Shown: positions 6,706 to 8,373 of the stretch, piece after piece
How the letters are laid out: each line of letters begins with the position of its first letter
Numbering within the stretch: position 1 is the stretch's first letter
Origin: an uncultured beta proteobacterium
GTDB lineage: Bacteria > Pseudomonadota > Gammaproteobacteria > Burkholderiales > Burkholderiaceae_C
Direction: 5' to 3'
Length of the DNA stretch: 8,373 bases
NCBI GenBank assembly: GCA_903927495.1
Contig: CAIYNH010000573.1
Coordinates: 1-8,373, forward strand
Notes under the pieces: generated by a model
Told to the model about the DNA's origin: nothing
What the model saw: the letters and a program-made list of their open reading frames with translations, nothing else
Databases searched by the model: none
Made by a program: the position numbers and the translations under genes

Positions 6706-6978
6706 TCAGACGCAAGCTGGCAGCAGTTCGCCAATGCCGTACAGCCGCGCCAAATCTTGCAGGCGTTGCGGCACATTGATCACCGCAAAGGTTTTGCCCA
6801 TTTGAAGGGTTTCGCGGCGCAGTTCTAGAAGCACGGCCAGAGCCGCTGAGTCAAAACGGATCAAAGCAGACGCATCAACCTCGACTCCCGCCGCAGGCTC
6901 ACGTGCTAACGCTTGGCGCAAGCCACCCAGGCAAGCCAGCGCCGTCGTGTGCGTAATGAGGCCCGTGAAAACCAGCAT
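6706..6978 (-). CDS. mlaB: STAS-domain protein MlaB
   Basis: A 90-residue single STAS domain. In the Mla system the STAS protein MlaB binds the ATPase MlaF on the cytoplasmic face and is needed for assembly and activity of the MlaFEDB complex. The VDASALIRFDSAALAVLLELRRE stretch is the diagnostic STAS loop and helix: Asp43-Ser44 stand where the conserved Asp and Ser/Thr occur (Thr52 region of the E. coli protein). NVPQRLQDLARLYGIGELL closes the domain. It starts 3 bases after the mlaC stop, as in a tightly coupled operon. Sequence alone could also fit an anti-sigma antagonist STAS protein, but position next to mlaC and mlaA makes MlaB by far the better call. Confidence 0.88.
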   Translation of the reverse strand: MLVFTGLITHTTALACLGGLRQALAREPAAGVEVDASALIRFDSAALAVLLELRRETLQMGKTFAVINVPQRLQDLARLYGIGELLPACV

Positions 6979-6981
6979 GGA

Positions 6982-7644
6982 TTAGCCTTTGGCCGACTTG
7001 ACTGAGCCGGCCGCATTGGCTTTGTTGCGCTCGGTCAGTGTGTTAATCAACCCGTCAACCCCCTTGGCATTGATTTCCTGCGCAAACTGACTGCGATAGG
7101 TCTCCACCAGCCAAACGCCCAGCACATTCAGGTTGAAAATTTTCCAGCCGGCTCCAACACCAGGCGTTTTCTCTAGGCGGTAATCAAGCTGCACCGGGTC
7201 GCCCCGGCCCTTAATTAAGGTGCGCACAATAACTTCTTTGTCTTCTGGTGCAGAGCGCAAAGGCTTAACACTGAAAGTCAGGTTCTTGGCTTGGCTCATC
7301 GCTCCCGAATAGGTGCGCACCAGCAAGGTTTTGAACTCAATCTCCAGGCGCATACGCTGCTCCGGACTGGCCTGGCGCCAACCGGGACCCACCGCCAATG
7401 CGGTCATGCGCTGGAAATCCAGATAGGGCATGACTTTCTCATCAAGCAATTCCATAATACGAGCCACATCACCGGCCTGAATGCCCTTATCGGCCTGAAT
7501 TGAGTCGATCGCTTCTTTGGTCAGGCGATCAATCAAGGCATCGGGGGCTTCATCTGCCGCACTAGCAGACAAGCCCTGCAACAGCACCACACCGCTGGCA
7601 AAAACAGCCAGCAATTGAGTCAAAAATCTTCTTTTCATGGTCAT
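6982..7644 (-). CDS. mlaC: Periplasmic phospholipid-binding protein MlaC
   Basis: The soluble periplasmic shuttle that carries phospholipid between the outer-membrane MlaA-porin complex and the inner-membrane MlaFEDB complex. A signal peptide is clear: MTMKRRFLTQLL, a hydrophobic core, then GLSASAADEA, with cleavage likely after Ala29 or Ala30. Family features follow: YLDFQRMTALAVGPGWRQAS, EFKTLLVRTYSGAM, then a beta-rich half ending GWKIFNLNVLGVWLVETYRSQF. I chose the ATG at 7642-7644 (220 residues). An ATG two codons later (7636-7638) is equally reasonable, and a TTG at 7651-7653 would add three residues before it but is less likely. No strong ribosome binding site decides between them. It lies 17 bases after the mlaA stop and 3 bases before mlaB. 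Confidence 0.93.
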   Translation of the reverse strand: MTMKRRFLTQLLAVFASGVVLLQGLSASAADEAPDALIDRLTKEAIDSIQADKGIQAGDVARIMELLDEKVMPYLDFQRMTALAVGPGWRQASPEQRMRLEIEFKTLLVRTYSGAMSQAKNLTFSVKPLRSAPEDKEVIVRTLIKGRGDPVQLDYRLEKTPGVGAGWKIFNLNVLGVWLVETYRSQFAQEINAKGVDGLINTLTERNKANAAGSVKSAKG

Positions 7645-7661
7645 TTCATTCAAGGAATAAA

Positions 7662-8373
7662 TTATTTTGCTACAGATTCATCATCGACTGGTGCGTCATC
7701 TACTTCATCGGGCGGGTTGCCGTCGTACACCGAACTGCGACGCCCCTGCAAGAATGCATCACGCGTGAAGGTGTACGGATCCAGAGCAACCTGATCAAGC
7801 AAGTCAGAAGCCTCCAGCAATCGCGCCCGTCGATTCAGCAATTTCAGGGCCGTTGTTGAAATTCGGGTAGGCACATGCTCAATCCCGGCGATAAGACTGC
7901 CCGCAGCATCGATCGACATGGCAGCTGTGTCTCGCAGGGTGGACGGCCCGAGCAGCGGAAAAACCAGGTAGGGACCAGGCCCAAGACCCCAATATCCCAA
8001 AGTGTGACCAAAGTCTTTGGTGTGCCGCTCAATGCGCATTTCGGAGGCCACATCGAGCACCCCACCCAAACCTAATACGGAATTGACTCCAAAACGCATC
8101 AGACTGTCACCGGCTGCCTGACCTTTAAGTTGCAGTGAGTTATTCACAAACGACCAAGCATCCTGCAGGTTTGAAAAGAAATTATTAATGCCTTGACGCA
8201 TCAGCGATGGCGTTACGTCACGGTACACCGTAGCAACAGGCTTGATTACGGCCCGATCCACGGCATCGTTGAAGTGGTACATACCGCGGTTAAATGCCTC
8301 CAACGGATCACGCGGATTAGCCTGTGGACCACTGGCACAGCCAGAAAGTGCTATCAAAAACAATAATGACAAG
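7662..8373 (-). CDS. mlaA: Outer-membrane lipoprotein MlaA (VacJ), 5' end cut by window
   Basis: The outer-membrane lipoprotein that removes phospholipids from the outer leaflet, working with a porin and handing them to MlaC. The frame runs off the right edge and the true start lies beyond it; the TTG at 8370-8372 is not a credible start. A hydrophobic stretch and the lipobox LSGC are visible at once, so the mature protein, beginning at that cysteine, is complete. The body has the MlaA hallmarks: DPLEAFNRGMYHFND, VYRDVTPSLMRQGINNFFSNL, an LGLGGVLDVASEM stretch, and DFGHTLGYWGLGPGPYLVFPLLGPSTLRD. The C-terminus is an acidic tail rich in Asp/Glu (DEVDDAPVDDES). Placement before mlaC and mlaB fits an mla operon whose other members would lie to the right. 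Confidence 0.94.
   Translation of the reverse strand, partial: LSLLFLIALSGCASGPQANPRDPLEAFNRGMYHFNDAVDRAVIKPVATVYRDVTPSLMRQGINNFFSNLQDAWSFVNNSLQLKGQAAGDSLMRFGVNSVLGLGGVLDVASEMRIERHTKDFGHTLGYWGLGPGPYLVFPLLGPSTLRDTAAMSIDAAGSLIAGIEHVPTRISTTALKLLNRRARLLEASDLLDQVALDPYTFTRDAFLQGRRSSVYDGNPPDEVDDAPVDDESVAK

Overview
The window reads as a betaproteobacterial chromosome segment, most like the Comamonadaceae (Rhodoferax/Polaromonas type). This placement is inferred from gene order and protein character, not from a database search. All intact genes lie on the minus strand in one compact array, read from right to left: mlaA (5' end cut by the window edge), mlaC, mlaB, an ABC-2 exporter ATPase and its permease, ibaG (BolA family), murA, hisG and hisD. 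Spacings are mostly 3-25 bases, with one ATGA stop/start overlap between the two ABC genes. The only larger gap, 70 bases between murA and hisG, carries a small hairpin and a possible weak promoter.

Right part (about 3449-8373): envelope genes. MlaA, MlaC and MlaB belong to the Mla system, which keeps phospholipids out of the outer leaflet of the outer membrane. The other Mla genes (mlaD/E/F) would be expected just beyond the right edge. A YadG/YadH-type ABC exporter of unknown substrate, the Fe-S/monothiol-glutaredoxin-linked BolA protein IbaG, and MurA (first committed step of peptidoglycan synthesis) follow. Middle part (1405-3378): hisG, in the short form that needs HisZ, and hisD, the start of the histidine pathway genes.

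Left part (1-1404): a decayed mobile-element region. Next to hisD, where relatives usually carry hisC and hisB, there is instead the 3' end of a GGDEF (diguanylate cyclase) gene pointing towards hisD. It has two in-frame stop codons and is cut off at about position 1100, where the upstream flank of an ISNCY-type insertion sequence begins. The transposase of that element (447-713) is frameshifted and keeps only its N-terminal part. It abuts the C-terminal remnant of a second, IS1634-type transposase (67-351). The his gene cluster therefore seems to have been split by an IS-associated rearrangement after hisD.

I saw no RNA genes, CRISPR arrays, defence genes or clearly novel system. The points most worth a second look are the his-cluster breakpoint with its layered pseudogenes, and the conserved linkage of an uncharacterised ABC exporter with mla, ibaG and murA.
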